Assembly (NCBI RefSeq): GCF_007097525.1
Contig: NZ_VKDD01000003.1
Location: 1-64,000, forward strand
DNA: 64,000 nucleotides
Origin: Thalassomonas sp. M1454
GTDB taxonomy: Bacteria > Pseudomonadota > Gammaproteobacteria > Enterobacterales > Alteromonadaceae
Direction of reading: 5' to 3'
Shown here: piece after piece, positions 17,582 to 26,763 of the stretch
How the letters are laid out: each line of letters opens with the position of its first letter
How positions within the stretch are numbered: the first letter of the stretch is position 1
Notes under the pieces: model-generated
The model's input: only the letters and a program-made list of their open reading frames with translations
Told to the model about the DNA's origin: nothing
Database searches by the model: none
Position numbers and translations under genes: made by a program

Positions 17582-20011
17582 ATGCCAGAGTCTAAAGATA
17601 AAAATTTAGATACTCATAATAAAGCCAACAATAAGAAAGCAACCATCAGGGTCCCCCCTCAATTTCATAAGGGATTTGCTTTAGGTAATATTGTTGTTGA
17701 ACCAGATTTAGGCGTTATTATCAGAGATAATGAACGCTACCATTTGGCACCTAAAGCTATGGAAATTTTATTATTTCTGGCATCGGCAGATTGTGAAACG
17801 GTCACCAGAGATCAAATATTAGAGTTTGGTTGGGGAGATTTAAACGCATCTAGAACCAATATAACGCACATCATCAGTGAAATTAGACACGCTTTAGACG
17901 ACCATAAGGAATGTCCTACTTACATTCAAACCATACCAAGAAAAGGTTATAGAATGATGCAGCCAACGGCTGCAAAACCGAGTAAAGGTTTCTTTGATTT
18001 CCAACAAGACCCTGAAGTATTTGAAACTAAACATCCCCGCTGGCATTTATCAATTGCAATATTAAAAAGCAGCCGCCTCTTTAAAGCAAGTGTGGGTTAC
18101 TTGGTATTTTCCTGGGTTCTGCTACAAGTGCTAGCGATTGTATTACCTATATTTAATGCGCCTAGCTGGGGAATAAAGTTTTCCACTTTAGTGTTAATGA
18201 TAGGTTTTCCGGTTGTGCTCGGGCTGCAGTGGATAAAAGAGTTAAAAATTAAGCGTGAAAAAGTAAAGTCCAAAAAACAAAAGAAATTATTTTATTACCA
18301 ACAACTTTCCATTGACTCAGTTTTTGTATTGTTAATTATTGGCTGTATTTATTATCTATCAACGCACTTAATTACTTTTATTGAAAATGATAGCGAACAA
18401 GTTGTTCTGCAAAAAGTTGAAATCCCCTCTGTTAACGTCGTTGCAAATTCAATTGCTGTTTTACCTTTTAGCGTACAGGGAGACAATAGCTCCCCTTCCT
18501 ATTTAATTGAAGGTTTACAAGAAGAGTTAATCAGCTTTTTAACCCATAAACCAGATATTAAAGTCGCTTCTTTGCGAGCAACGAAAGCATTAAAAGAGAA
18601 TTCAAACATAGATGAAATACAGCAGCGCTTAGGCGTAAACTTTATTTTAGAAGGTAGCGCTAAGATAATAGCTGGAAAGATAGATATAACCGCTTCATTA
18701 ATTGACACAACAACAGGTTTCCAAGTTTGGGATGCTGAATTTACTGGTAGCCCTTCACAAGCTCTTAAGCTTTTCGAGGAGATATCAAGAAAGTCTTTAA
18801 GTGCTCTGAATCTTTTAATTCCGGATTTAAGAACATCTAATAATAACGGCAAAGCGCCAACAACTAGCTTTGAAGCTTATGATGCCTACTTACATGGTAA
18901 GAGTGAGTATCGTCAGAGTAAAAGCATTCAATCTCTTAAAAAAGCTGAAACTCTCTACCTTAAAGCATTATATTTAGATCCTAAGTTCACGTTGGCATCA
19001 GGTGCACTGTGCACAACGTATATGGATTTATACCTTTTAACAAACGATGTTGAGCAATACCAAAAAGGTTTACAAGTTTGCGAATTAACCGCCAGTTACA
19101 AGGATGTAGGTATCGAAGGTTATATCGCATTAGGGCAACTTTATTTAACTAACGGTCGTTACCAAAAGGCTAAAGCTAATTTAGAAAAAGCCATTGTTAT
19201 GGATCCTGACAACCCAATACCGTTACAACTGATGGCCAACGTCTATATAAAGTTGGAGCAAGTTGAGTTGGCTGAAAGTTTATTGCTAAAAGCTATCGAA
19301 ATTGAGCCTGCCTATTGGCGAAATTATTATCAATACGGCATATATTTTCATCTAATTGGTCAATATGAAAAGGCAATACCATTATTTCAAAAGGTAAACT
19401 TATTAAATGACAATATTGCAGCATCATATAATGCCTTAGGCGCTTCCTACTATTTAATTATGGACTGGGATAATGCAATTATTGCATGGTCAAAATCATT
19501 AGCGATTGAGCCTTCAGCGCTTACCTATTCAAACCTAGGCACAAGTTTATTCTTCACTCGACAATTTGATAATGCGGTCGAAATGTATCAAAACGCCGTT
19601 AAAATGACTCCTGAAGATAATATAGTATGGGGCAACCTAGGCGATGCCTTAAAATTCTCAGCCAGCTATTCCTATGAAGACGCATTAAATGCTTATAATC
19701 AAGCCTTAATCCTGGCCAATAAGCAAGAGCAAATCAACCCTAATGACATAAGTCTAAAAGCACAAATAAGCAGGTATTATTCTGAATTAAATCAATGTGA
19801 TAGTGCCAACTCATATAAAAAATCATCGCTAGCAATACAATCGCAAGATCCTTATCTTTATTATGATTTAGCTATCGTTGATTTAAACTGCAAACAGTTA
19901 TCACAAGCCGACATCATGCTAGAAAATGCAATAAAATATGGCTACGAAAAAGAGCTGTTATTGGTAGATCCACAATTTTTGGTCTATAAAGAACAACTTA
20001 ACCAGCTTTAA
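17582..20011 (+). CDS. Membrane-anchored winged-helix regulator with TolB-like and TPR domains
   Basis: 809-aa CadC-type one-component regulator. An OmpR-like winged helix (about 30-127; RTNITHIISEIRHAL recognition helix, YIQTIPRKGYR wing) is followed by three hydrophobic segments (about 170-192, 200-218, 245-262). A TolB/FlgO-like domain (IAVLPFSVQ at 291) and a long TPR array (about 420-790) complete it. DNA binding would be cytoplasmic; the TPR side is probably periplasmic. Target and signal are unknown. The adjacent 20115-20582 gene is the obvious candidate target. Codons and composition resemble the neighbours. Confidence 0.82.
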   Translation: MPESKDKNLDTHNKANNKKATIRVPPQFHKGFALGNIVVEPDLGVIIRDNERYHLAPKAMEILLFLASADCETVTRDQILEFGWGDLNASRTNITHIISEIRHALDDHKECPTYIQTIPRKGYRMMQPTAAKPSKGFFDFQQDPEVFETKHPRWHLSIAILKSSRLFKASVGYLVFSWVLLQVLAIVLPIFNAPSWGIKFSTLVLMIGFPVVLGLQWIKELKIKREKVKSKKQKKLFYYQQLSIDSVFVLLIIGCIYYLSTHLITFIENDSEQVVLQKVEIPSVNVVANSIAVLPFSVQGDNSSPSYLIEGLQEELISFLTHKPDIKVASLRATKALKENSNIDEIQQRLGVNFILEGSAKIIAGKIDITASLIDTTTGFQVWDAEFTGSPSQALKLFEEISRKSLSALNLLIPDLRTSNNNGKAPTTSFEAYDAYLHGKSEYRQSKSIQSLKKAETLYLKALYLDPKFTLASGALCTTYMDLYLLTNDVEQYQKGLQVCELTASYKDVGIEGYIALGQLYLTNGRYQKAKANLEKAIVMDPDNPIPLQLMANVYIKLEQVELAESLLLKAIEIEPAYWRNYYQYGIYFHLIGQYEKAIPLFQKVNLLNDNIAASYNALGASYYLIMDWDNAIIAWSKSLAIEPSALTYSNLGTSLFFTRQFDNAVEMYQNAVKMTPEDNIVWGNLGDALKFSASYSYEDALNAYNQALILANKQEQINPNDISLKAQISRYYSELNQCDSANSYKKSSLAIQSQDPYLYYDLAIVDLNCKQLSQADIMLENAIKYGYEKELLLVDPQFLVYKEQLNQL

Positions 20012-20114
20012 AAGTTTATACAAACTGATACCAATCTAGTTGTCTGGTATGAAAACTAAACAGTATCTTTGATACTCGTTCAACCCAAGTACAACAACTC
20101 ATAAGGAATCACGT

Positions 20115-20582
20115 ATGTACTTTATAGCCAAAAATAATAAGATGTTAAAATCAGCTACTGCAATTCTAATTTTAAGTTTCAGCTCTTTTTTTGTAAATGC
20201 GCAGCAAACCACAGAGGATAAATTTAAAGATCAATCCTTATCCGTTGCCATCAACGATAAAAGTTGTGCAAAGGGCGTGACAATCACCAGCCCTGATAAC
20301 TGTAAAGCTGAATTTGGCGAAGGTAGAGGAGCTTGTGGTACTAAAAAAGATTGTGTCTGCAGCAAAAAAGATAAAACCATTACTTGGACACCAGATAAAA
20401 ATAAAAAGATAGAAATAAAATTTACTACTGCGGCCACGCCATTTAAAGCGGACTGTGCGTTAAAGTCAGGAACAAGTGGCAAGGTGAGCTGTAAAATTAA
20501 AAACAAAGGCACGTTTGATTATGACGTTTATGTTGAAGGCTGTGCCGGCAAACCTTACGATCCAAGGATCGTAGTTCAATAA
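20115..20582 (+). CDS. Small secreted Cys-rich protein, unknown
   Basis: 155 aa, not recognised. It has a signal peptide with a long n-region (about 1-29, ending VNAQ), then a Lys-rich mature part with eight cysteines (51, 63, 74, 80, 82, 114, 126, 143), enough for four disulfides. C80-x-C82 is the only close pair. The ATG at 20115 has a good AAGGA Shine-Dalgarno; the Met at residue 10 is a possible alternative start. It follows the wHTH/TPR regulator by 103 bp on the same strand. A periplasmic or secreted binding/structural role is possible, but no function can be assigned. Confidence 0.7.
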   Translation: MYFIAKNNKMLKSATAILILSFSSFFVNAQQTTEDKFKDQSLSVAINDKSCAKGVTITSPDNCKAEFGEGRGACGTKKDCVCSKKDKTITWTPDKNKKIEIKFTTAATPFKADCALKSGTSGKVSCKIKNKGTFDYDVYVEGCAGKPYDPRIVVQ

Positions 20583-20589
20583 ACAGCTA

Positions 20590-21231
20590 TTAACTAAGCT
20601 CTTTTAGGGCTGCACGCTTTTCATTTGGCGTGTGGCCTATATAAAGTCGGCAAAATCTTATGGCATAGGCAAATCGGTCAATGCCCACTATTTTTACTAC
20701 TTGTAATAAAAACTCTTTATCGAGACCATAAGTTGCAACATAAAAGTCGATTGCTTGGTATATATCGGTGTAACTGACACCATCAAAGATAAACTCTTTA
20801 CCTTCGGTAATATTTTCTATCTGCTCGCCGTTACACCACAGCGGCCAACCTGAAAAATTAACTCTATCGCGAGCAACCTCAAAAACAAACCAAGCACTTT
20901 TAGCAAAACCGGCAAAATTTCCCCCTTCAAATTCACTATTAGCAAGCTCTTCTTGAGTCCAGTTTTTACCTATAGCTAAATCTTTACGGTACCTCTTCAT
21001 TAAAGATTTTTTTACTGACTCTCGGCAAGTCCAAATAGAGTGTGCGTCGCTTTGTCTGGCAAAACGCTTACATTCATCACAGCAAGGTAATGAAATGGCC
21101 GGATGGGGACAGTCAATTAATAGCGATTTTTGTGAAGGGAAGTTTAGTTCCGCTGCAGCGGGTTCATTACAAAACCAACAGCAATGGCGAAAATGAAATG
21201 GTACATCGACGGCTTGATGTTCAAATTGCAT
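20590..21231 (-). CDS. Conserved hypothetical protein with N-terminal zinc-ribbon-like cysteines
   Basis: 213 aa, function unknown. The N-terminal third carries cysteine pairs C18-x2-C21 and C51-x2-C54, plus C17, C41, C50 and C69, in a Trp/Pro-rich context that suggests a treble-clef or zinc-ribbon site. The rest is a mixed alpha/beta segment without signal peptide or membrane segment. It is convergent with the Cys-rich secreted protein (7 bp between stops). The name is descriptive only. Confidence 0.65.
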   Translation of the reverse strand: MQFEHQAVDVPFHFRHCCWFCNEPAAAELNFPSQKSLLIDCPHPAISLPCCDECKRFARQSDAHSIWTCRESVKKSLMKRYRKDLAIGKNWTQEELANSEFEGGNFAGFAKSAWFVFEVARDRVNFSGWPLWCNGEQIENITEGKEFIFDGVSYTDIYQAIDFYVATYGLDKEFLLQVVKIVGIDRFAYAIRFCRLYIGHTPNEKRAALKELS

Positions 21232-21284
21232 AACGTGTTAGCTGAATGGTTATTTAACGAGATTGGTATTATTACAGTAGATAA

Positions 21285-21320
21285 TAAAAAGCTAAAGTAA
21301 AAAATCACTTTAGCTTTTTA
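21285..21320 (-). terminator. Terminator after the DEAD-box helicase
   Basis: Perfect 14-bp arms, TAAAAAGCTAAAGT (21285-21298) and its complement (21307-21320), with an 8-nt A-rich loop, 31 bp after the helicase stop. The A/T ends allow function in either direction. Confidence 0.8.
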
Positions 21321-21351
21321 TAGTGTTGTTTATTATAGGTTTATTAAAGGC

Positions 21352-22641
21352 TTATGATGAATATCGGCTTTTACGAGGTGCTTTGCCTTTAGTTTTAGCT
21401 TTATTCTTTTTAGCTACCGCACGGTTTTTAACTTGGGTAGCTTTATAACGATTCATCTTAGGTGCTTCTTTTGCTGCTTTTTTCTCAGCTTTAGAAGCGT
21501 AGTCTAGCGGATCAAAGGCATAAGCTTTTAGCTTAACTTGCTCTATTTGATAGCCAACAACTTCTTCGATATTAGCTAAGAAGCGGTTATCTTTTGGAGA
21601 TACTAACGAAATAGCAGTTCCAGATTTTCCTGCACGGCCGGTACGACCAATACGATGTACGTAATCTTCAGCAAGGAAAGGTAAGTGATAATTAACCACA
21701 TACGGTAAATCTGGAATATCTAAACCACGGGCAGCAACGTCGGTTGCAACTAGCACTCTTACTTTACCAGATGAAAACTCTTCTAAAGCACGGTTGCGAT
21801 TACCTTGTGATTTATCACCATGGCAGATAGCTGTTTTTATGCCATCAAGCTTAAGCTCTTTAGCTATATCATTAGCACTTTCTTTGGTACCGGCAAAAAC
21901 AAGCACCTGCTGCCAGTTATTAACGCCAATTAATTCTGCAAGTAACTCACTTTTGCGATGTTCTTCTACCGGGTAGACATAGTGACGAACTTTCGATGCA
22001 GTGGCATTTTGTTTCGCCGTTTCAATAACTCGTGGAGAAGTTAAAAATTCATTAGCTAAACTACGCACTTTATTTGAGAACGTAGCCGAAAATAATAACG
22101 TTTGATATTTATTTTTAGCACTGGCTATGATGTTTTCAATATCCGTTAAAAAGCCCATATCAAGCATACGATCGGCTTCATCTAACACTAAAAACTTCAT
22201 TTGTGATAAAGATACAGAATGTACCGTTAGATGATCACGTAAACGCCCTGGGGTAGCGACTAAGATATCAACACCAGCCTTAAGCTGTTTCTCTTGGCTT
22301 GCTGTACTCGTACCACCATAAACAACGGCAGTTTTTAATTCTGTAAACTGAGTATATTCACGGATATTTTCAGCAATTTGCACGGCAAGCTCACGCGTTG
22401 GCGTTAATATTAACGCTTTAACTACATGCTCACCTGACATTTTACCCTTAAGTAATTGTTCAATAATTGGCAATGCAAAAGCAGCGGTTTTACCTGTACC
22501 CGTTTGTGCAGAGGCAAGTACATCTTGCCCGGTGCGAACAGCGGGAATAGCTTGCTGCTGGATTGGCGTCATGGTTTTATAACCACACTCTTTTACTGCT
22601 TTTAATAAGTCTTGTGGAAGGCCTATTGAATCAAAACTCAT
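21352..22641 (-). CDS. DEAD-box ATP-dependent RNA helicase (RhlE-like)
   Basis: Unwinds RNA duplexes in ribosome assembly or RNA decay. The Q motif region (GYKTMTPIQQQAIP) is followed by AQTGTGKT, PTRELA, DEADRMLDMGF, SAT, and the C-terminal domain's HRIGRTGR. A basic Lys/Ala-rich tail follows the helicase core. I place the start at ATG 22639-22641 (429 aa; MSFDSIGL), preceded by AGGA; an upstream in-frame start at 22695 adds 18 unconserved residues. RhlE-type is inferred from size and tail. SrmB or DeaD classes are less likely. Confidence 0.9.
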   Translation of the reverse strand: MSFDSIGLPQDLLKAVKECGYKTMTPIQQQAIPAVRTGQDVLASAQTGTGKTAAFALPIIEQLLKGKMSGEHVVKALILTPTRELAVQIAENIREYTQFTELKTAVVYGGTSTASQEKQLKAGVDILVATPGRLRDHLTVHSVSLSQMKFLVLDEADRMLDMGFLTDIENIIASAKNKYQTLLFSATFSNKVRSLANEFLTSPRVIETAKQNATASKVRHYVYPVEEHRKSELLAELIGVNNWQQVLVFAGTKESANDIAKELKLDGIKTAICHGDKSQGNRNRALEEFSSGKVRVLVATDVAARGLDIPDLPYVVNYHLPFLAEDYVHRIGRTGRAGKSGTAISLVSPKDNRFLANIEEVVGYQIEQVKLKAYAFDPLDYASKAEKKAAKEAPKMNRYKATQVKNRAVAKKNKAKTKGKAPRKSRYSS

Positions 22642-22707
22642 GGTATGTCCTAAAATAAGATACCTAGTATTAGGTAATTGCGCGGATAATAGCAAAATTA
22701 GCGATTA

Positions 22708-22723
22708 ATACCAAACCCATTAA
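22708..22723. repeat. Solo terminus of the MITE-like repeat
   Basis: ATACCAAACCCATTAA matches the left end of the element at 26583-26744 (ATACCAATTCCATTAA) at 14 of 16 positions. It lies 7 bp past the stop of the SpoIIAA-like gene. No partner end was found within about 150 bp, so it may be a relic. Confidence 0.45.
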
Positions 22724-22729
22724 GCTAAA

Positions 22730-23095
22730 TCAATTTGTTAATAACCACAGTTGTGCGCTATCAATATCATCATAGTTAAACCATTTAATTTCACTATGAA
22801 CAAAGTGTCCCGATAATAAACTAGCAAAGTTTCCCAAGACCGAATCGGTAACAATAGCAATTCGCGAGACAAACTGATGGTGCTCTTTAATAAATTCCAT
22901 ATGCGAAGCCATTGCACTAAATGACTCCCAACCGGGAAAATCTTTACTAAAAATTAAAATGCCATTTAAGTAGCCATTAGCTTGCATGTAGGGATCGATA
23001 ATACTTGCTGCATGAATAAAATCATCTTGAGTTAATGCACCTACAGGCTCCAACACCGCAATTGCATTTGCTCTTTGGATTGACACATTTAACAT
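22730..23095 (-). CDS. SpoIIAA/STAS-like protein
   Basis: 121-aa protein of the SpoIIAA-like (STAS-fold) family, small cytoplasmic proteins of unclear role often annotated as SpoIIAA-like or DUF3478. The pattern is alternating strands and helices, with FPGWESFSAMASHMEFIKEHH in the middle being characteristic. I choose ATG 23093-23095 (MLNVSIQ) because GAGG lies 8 nt upstream; an earlier in-frame Met at 23128 lacks this. It stands between the helicase and symporter genes, without an evident partner kinase. Confidence 0.7.
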   Translation of the reverse strand: MLNVSIQRANAIAVLEPVGALTQDDFIHAASIIDPYMQANGYLNGILIFSKDFPGWESFSAMASHMEFIKEHHQFVSRIAIVTDSVLGNFASLLSGHFVHSEIKWFNYDDIDSAQLWLLTN

Positions 23096-23162
23096 AGTTA
23101 CCGCCTCTAATAACGCAACTAGACTCATTAAACTTAGTAGTTAGTTGATAATAAATAAAGAA

Positions 23163-23187
23163 AAATGCCTATCAAAGATAGGCATTT
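23163..23187 (-). terminator. Terminator of the AGCS symporter gene
   Basis: AAATGCCTATC (23163-23173) pairs with GATAGGCATTT (23177-23187) around a 3-nt loop. On the minus strand it is followed by a five-T run, 12 bp after the symporter stop. Confidence 0.85.
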
Positions 23188-23199
23188 AAGCAATATAAA

Positions 23200-24621
23200 T
23201 TAAGGTAGCTTTGTATTTTCTTCAGACCAAATACCTGGGGTAAGATTCATTTGCTTTTCTTGCTCTGGCGTTGCAATAAATCTTGGAATTTCATTTTGGT
23301 CTATATGTCTATTGTAATCTTTAGCAATAGTAACAAGGTGCTTAGTTAATAAAACGATTGCAACAACGTTAACGACAGTCATTAACGCTACAGCTAAATC
23401 AGCTAAAGCAATAACTTGACCTAGAGTTGCAATTGAACCGTAAAAAATCATACCAAGGAAAACCGATACAAAAATGATTCGGCCTACTTTATTATCCATT
23501 TTAATAAAGCTTAAGCTATTTTCCGCGTAGGCAAAGTTTGCCACCATAGAAGTAAAGCCAAAGAAAAATATCGCTAAAGAAATAAAATCGCTGCCCCAAG
23601 TACCTACTTCACCGGCTAACGCTTGTTGGGTTAATTCAATACCAACTTCTTGGTTTAAATCGACACCACTTAATAAAATAATCATCGCGGTACAGGTACA
23701 TAAAACGATAGTATCGAAAAATACACCTAACATTTGCACATAACCTTGTGATGCCGGGTGTGGTGGATAAGGTGTTGCTGCAGCCGCCGCGTTTGGCGCA
23801 CTACCCATACCCGCTTCGTTTGAATATAAGCCGCGTTTGATACCTTGCATAATTGCCGCGCCAACCATACCCGCGCCCGCTTCTCTTAGGCCAAGAGCAG
23901 AAGATACAATATCAACAAACACAGCTGGAATAGCACTTAAGTTAGTGATAATTACCCATAATGCTACTAAGAAATAAGCCAAGCCCATAAATGGTACAGT
24001 TATTTCAGCAAAGCGAGCGATTTGTTTTAAACCACCTAAGATAATCACACCGGTAAATATTGTTAAGAAAACACCAGTGTACATAGGGTCAAGATCGAAA
24101 GAATAAGAAAATGCTTCAGCAATAGAGTTTGCTTGAGGTGCACTAAAGATAATGCCGTAACCAATAAATAAACACACTGAGAAAATAACAGCTAGCACTG
24201 GGCTTTTTAAGCCTTTAAGCATGTAAAATGCAGGACCACCTCGGTACTCACCATCTGCATTTTCTTGCTTATAAAGCTGTGCTAATGCACTTTCGGCAAA
24301 CGCCGTAGCCATACCAACTAAAGCAATCACCCACATCCAAAAAATAGCGCCGGGACCACCTAATGAAATAGCAACAGCTACCCCCATTAAATTACCAGTA
24401 CCTACTCGAGCAGCAAGGGTTGTACAAAGAGCTTGAAAAGAAGAAATACCGTGACCGTCAGTTGAACGGCTATGCTTCATTACCGAGAACATATGAGTGA
24501 AATGGCGAAATTGTATACCTGCAAGTCTAAAAGTGAACCAAATTCCAGATAGGATCAATAAAGGAATTAAAATATTCCCCCATAACAACCCATTTAACCA
24601 ATCAACTATATCGTATAGCAC
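23200..24621 (-). CDS. Sodium:alanine/glycine symporter (AGCS family)
   Basis: 473-aa inner-membrane Na+-coupled amino acid importer with about 11 hydrophobic segments. The family signature region ALCTTLAARVGTGNLMGVAVA (about 64-84) and GLYSNEAGMGSAPNAAAAA (about 265-283) are both present. Substrate is probably alanine, glycine or serine; glutamine carriers of the same family cannot be excluded. It is monocistronic, with its own terminator. Confidence 0.88.
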   Translation of the reverse strand: MLYDIVDWLNGLLWGNILIPLLILSGIWFTFRLAGIQFRHFTHMFSVMKHSRSTDGHGISSFQALCTTLAARVGTGNLMGVAVAISLGGPGAIFWMWVIALVGMATAFAESALAQLYKQENADGEYRGGPAFYMLKGLKSPVLAVIFSVCLFIGYGIIFSAPQANSIAEAFSYSFDLDPMYTGVFLTIFTGVIILGGLKQIARFAEITVPFMGLAYFLVALWVIITNLSAIPAVFVDIVSSALGLREAGAGMVGAAIMQGIKRGLYSNEAGMGSAPNAAAAATPYPPHPASQGYVQMLGVFFDTIVLCTCTAMIILLSGVDLNQEVGIELTQQALAGEVGTWGSDFISLAIFFFGFTSMVANFAYAENSLSFIKMDNKVGRIIFVSVFLGMIFYGSIATLGQVIALADLAVALMTVVNVVAIVLLTKHLVTIAKDYNRHIDQNEIPRFIATPEQEKQMNLTPGIWSEENTKLP

Positions 24622-24745
24622 TATGTATTCCCGTTTTATCTAATTAAATAAAATACTTATAACAATTTGATTAAATCACCATAAGTATAAAGCTAGATAG
24701 TATTCTAGCATGTTAATAATAAGGGTACTGTGCTTTAAATAATAT

Positions 24746-25576
24746 TTAACTTTTGTTGTTAAGTGTAATTAAGCGTTTCAACTCTGCTATTTCGCTCTGC
24801 AGTTGTTCTATTTGAGCCCTACTTGCTGGCTCTGCTCCCTCTGCAGTTTCACCATGAGATTGTGCACGTTCCTTTTCATGTTCTTGTGCCATTACCTCTA
24901 ACACCGTACCAACCATCATATTTAAAAACACGAATGCGGTTAAAAAGATAAACGTAAGGTAGTAAATCCAACTTAATGGATGTACTTCCATAGTCTCGTA
25001 CATTACATCAGTCCAATCTTCAAATGTGGCAACACGAAACAGTGTAAGTAATGAAACCGATACATCGCCCCAAAGGAATTCATTAATTTGATGGAATAAA
25101 ATACTACCGATAGCGGCATAAATATAAAAAATCACAAACATTAATAAAGCTATGTAGCCCATTCTTGGTATGGCTTTAAGTAATGCATTAATTAACATTC
25201 TTAATTCTGGCACCATAGAAACAAGGCGCAGTACTCTAAATACCCTTAATAAGCGTGCTAATAATACGCCAGAGCCACCAGCAGGAATTAAGCTACCAAC
25301 AACAATAAGAGTATCGAAAATATTCCAGCCATCTTTAAAAAACTTCTTAGGATCATTAGTGGCTAAAAATCTAATACTGATCTCAACCGCAAAAAATATA
25401 GTAATAGCAAAATCTAAGACACCAATGACAGTAACAAACTGACTTGGTAAATCATGAGTTTTTGCACCTATAAGTAACGCTGAAATAAGAATAACTGCAA
25501 TAACAACACCTTGGAAAAGGTTACTAGAATCAAGACGTTTTAATTGCGTTTGCAAAAAGGGAATTGTTGCCATCAT
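24746..25576 (-). CDS. Bacterial voltage-gated cation channel (NaChBac-like)
   Basis: 276-aa single-domain six-TM channel subunit, expected to tetramerise. S4 has four arginines at every third position (R108, R111, R114, R117). The pore loop gives the selectivity filter TFEDW (184-188), where characterised bacterial sodium channels have TLESW. S6 is followed by a C-terminal helical segment (about 253-272) able to form the coiled coil seen in this family. Ion preference is uncertain because of the extra acidic residue. The start may be either of two adjacent Met codons. Confidence 0.82.
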   Translation of the reverse strand: MMATIPFLQTQLKRLDSSNLFQGVVIAVILISALLIGAKTHDLPSQFVTVIGVLDFAITIFFAVEISIRFLATNDPKKFFKDGWNIFDTLIVVGSLIPAGGSGVLLARLLRVFRVLRLVSMVPELRMLINALLKAIPRMGYIALLMFVIFYIYAAIGSILFHQINEFLWGDVSVSLLTLFRVATFEDWTDVMYETMEVHPLSWIYYLTFIFLTAFVFLNMMVGTVLEVMAQEHEKERAQSHGETAEGAEPASRAQIEQLQSEIAELKRLITLNNKS

Positions 25577-25720
25577 AAATATTTTGCCACTGTAAATAAT
25601 AATATTAACTTTCTGATATTGGTCTGATTACGAAAATATCAACTATTTGACAAAAATACTTACAATTGAGCTGAGCTAGTGGTTTACTATAAAACACATA
25701 ACTTAAATACTTTCACATTC

Positions 25721-26635
25721 ATGACATTACCCCATTTATTTCAATTAGTTAGTCTTGCCGCCATATGGGGCTCGTCATTTATGTTTATGCGTATTGCTGC
25801 GCCTGAGGTAGGACCTATTGCACTCATTTTTTTTAGAGCAGCTATAGGATTTATCACCCTATTACCTTTCTTATTTATCTACAAACAACAATCACAAATA
25901 CTTAAACACTGGAAAAGTATCGCTGTTGTTGGTTTAACCAATACCGCTCTACCCTTTGTATTATTTGCGTTTGCAACATTAAGTATTAGTGCCGGACTAA
26001 CTTCAGTGTTAAATGCTACCGCGCCAATTTTTACCGCCTTGGTTGCCTTTATCTGGTTAAAGGAGCGCTTAGGTCGTAGTAAAGTCATCGGTTTACTAAT
26101 TGGCTTTTCAGGCGTTATATTTTTATTTATAAGTAAAGGCAGCTTAAGCTTTGATGCCGCAGCCCTCGCAATTGTAGCTGCGTTAGTTGCGACTCTAAAT
26201 TATGGCTATGCCGCATGTTATACCAAGCAACATTTAACAGGAGTAAGCTCTTTAGCAATAGCTACGGGGAGTCAATTATTTGCTAGCATCATGCTACTAC
26301 CATTTTTAGGGTTTAACTTACCTGAGCATGAAGTTAGTAATACCGCCATATACTCAATTATAACTTTAGGCGTGCTATGTACAGCTCTCGCCTATATTTT
26401 TTACTTTAATTTATTGGCTAACTTAGGCCCAGCAAAAGCTATCACGGTTACCTATTTAATCCCTGTATTTGGTATCTTCTGGGGTATGGTGTTTTTAAAC
26501 GAGCAAATTAATGTATCAATGTTAATTGGTGCAGCGCTGATCTTGTCTGGTGTTAGTTTAACTACTGGACTAATAAAAACTAATACCAATTCCATTAAGT
26601 TTGCGATCTACTTTTTCATGAGGAAAAAGGGATAA
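25721..26635 (+). CDS. EamA/DMT-family transporter
   Basis: Ten-TM drug/metabolite exporter of about 304 aa with two EamA repeats. The first starts AAIWGSSFMFMRIAAPEVGPIALIFFRA (split across residues near 10-37). The substrate is unknown. I take ATG 25721 (MTLPHLFQL); a GTG at 25679 would add 14 residues. The last ~18 codons (from the TNTNSIKF segment) lie inside the MITE-like repeat that begins at 26583, so the native C-terminus was probably replaced by repeat-encoded residues. Confidence 0.83.
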   Translation: MTLPHLFQLVSLAAIWGSSFMFMRIAAPEVGPIALIFFRAAIGFITLLPFLFIYKQQSQILKHWKSIAVVGLTNTALPFVLFAFATLSISAGLTSVLNATAPIFTALVAFIWLKERLGRSKVIGLLIGFSGVIFLFISKGSLSFDAAALAIVAALVATLNYGYAACYTKQHLTGVSSLAIATGSQLFASIMLLPFLGFNLPEHEVSNTAIYSIITLGVLCTALAYIFYFNLLANLGPAKAITVTYLIPVFGIFWGMVFLNEQINVSMLIGAALILSGVSLTTGLIKTNTNSIKFAIYFFMRKKG

Positions 26636-26744
26636 ATACAAGGCATAAAATTTAGTAAGTAGTTATTCTACTTATAAATTTTATAACGCAGTAGTTATTC
26701 ATTTTAACCATTAAAAATGAGCGGTTAATTAATGGACTTGGTAT
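26583..26744. mobile_element. MITE-like repeat with terminal inverted repeats
   Basis: A 162-bp element. The left end ATACCAATTCCATTAA (26583-26598) and right end TTAATGGACTTGGTAT (26729-26744) are inverted repeats with 15 of 16 matches. Inside is a long hairpin: arms 26645-26662 and 26668-26684 pair except for one bulged G, with a 5-nt loop. There is no coding capacity. The structure is that of a miniature inverted-repeat element. The left end supplies the EamA C-terminus and stop codon, and the right end lies 20 bp from the stop of the acyltransferase gene. No clear target-site duplication was found. Confidence 0.7.
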
Positions 26745-26763
26745 AACAAGCTCAGTTACCTTT

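Noticed and set aside
20027-20049. Palindrome-like ATACCA ... TGGTAT before the Cys-rich gene, as a terminator or MITE end
   Set aside because: The arms are only six bases and there is no T-run. Similarity to the ATACCAA repeat end, and to GATTGGTATTA near 21261, is too short to call.
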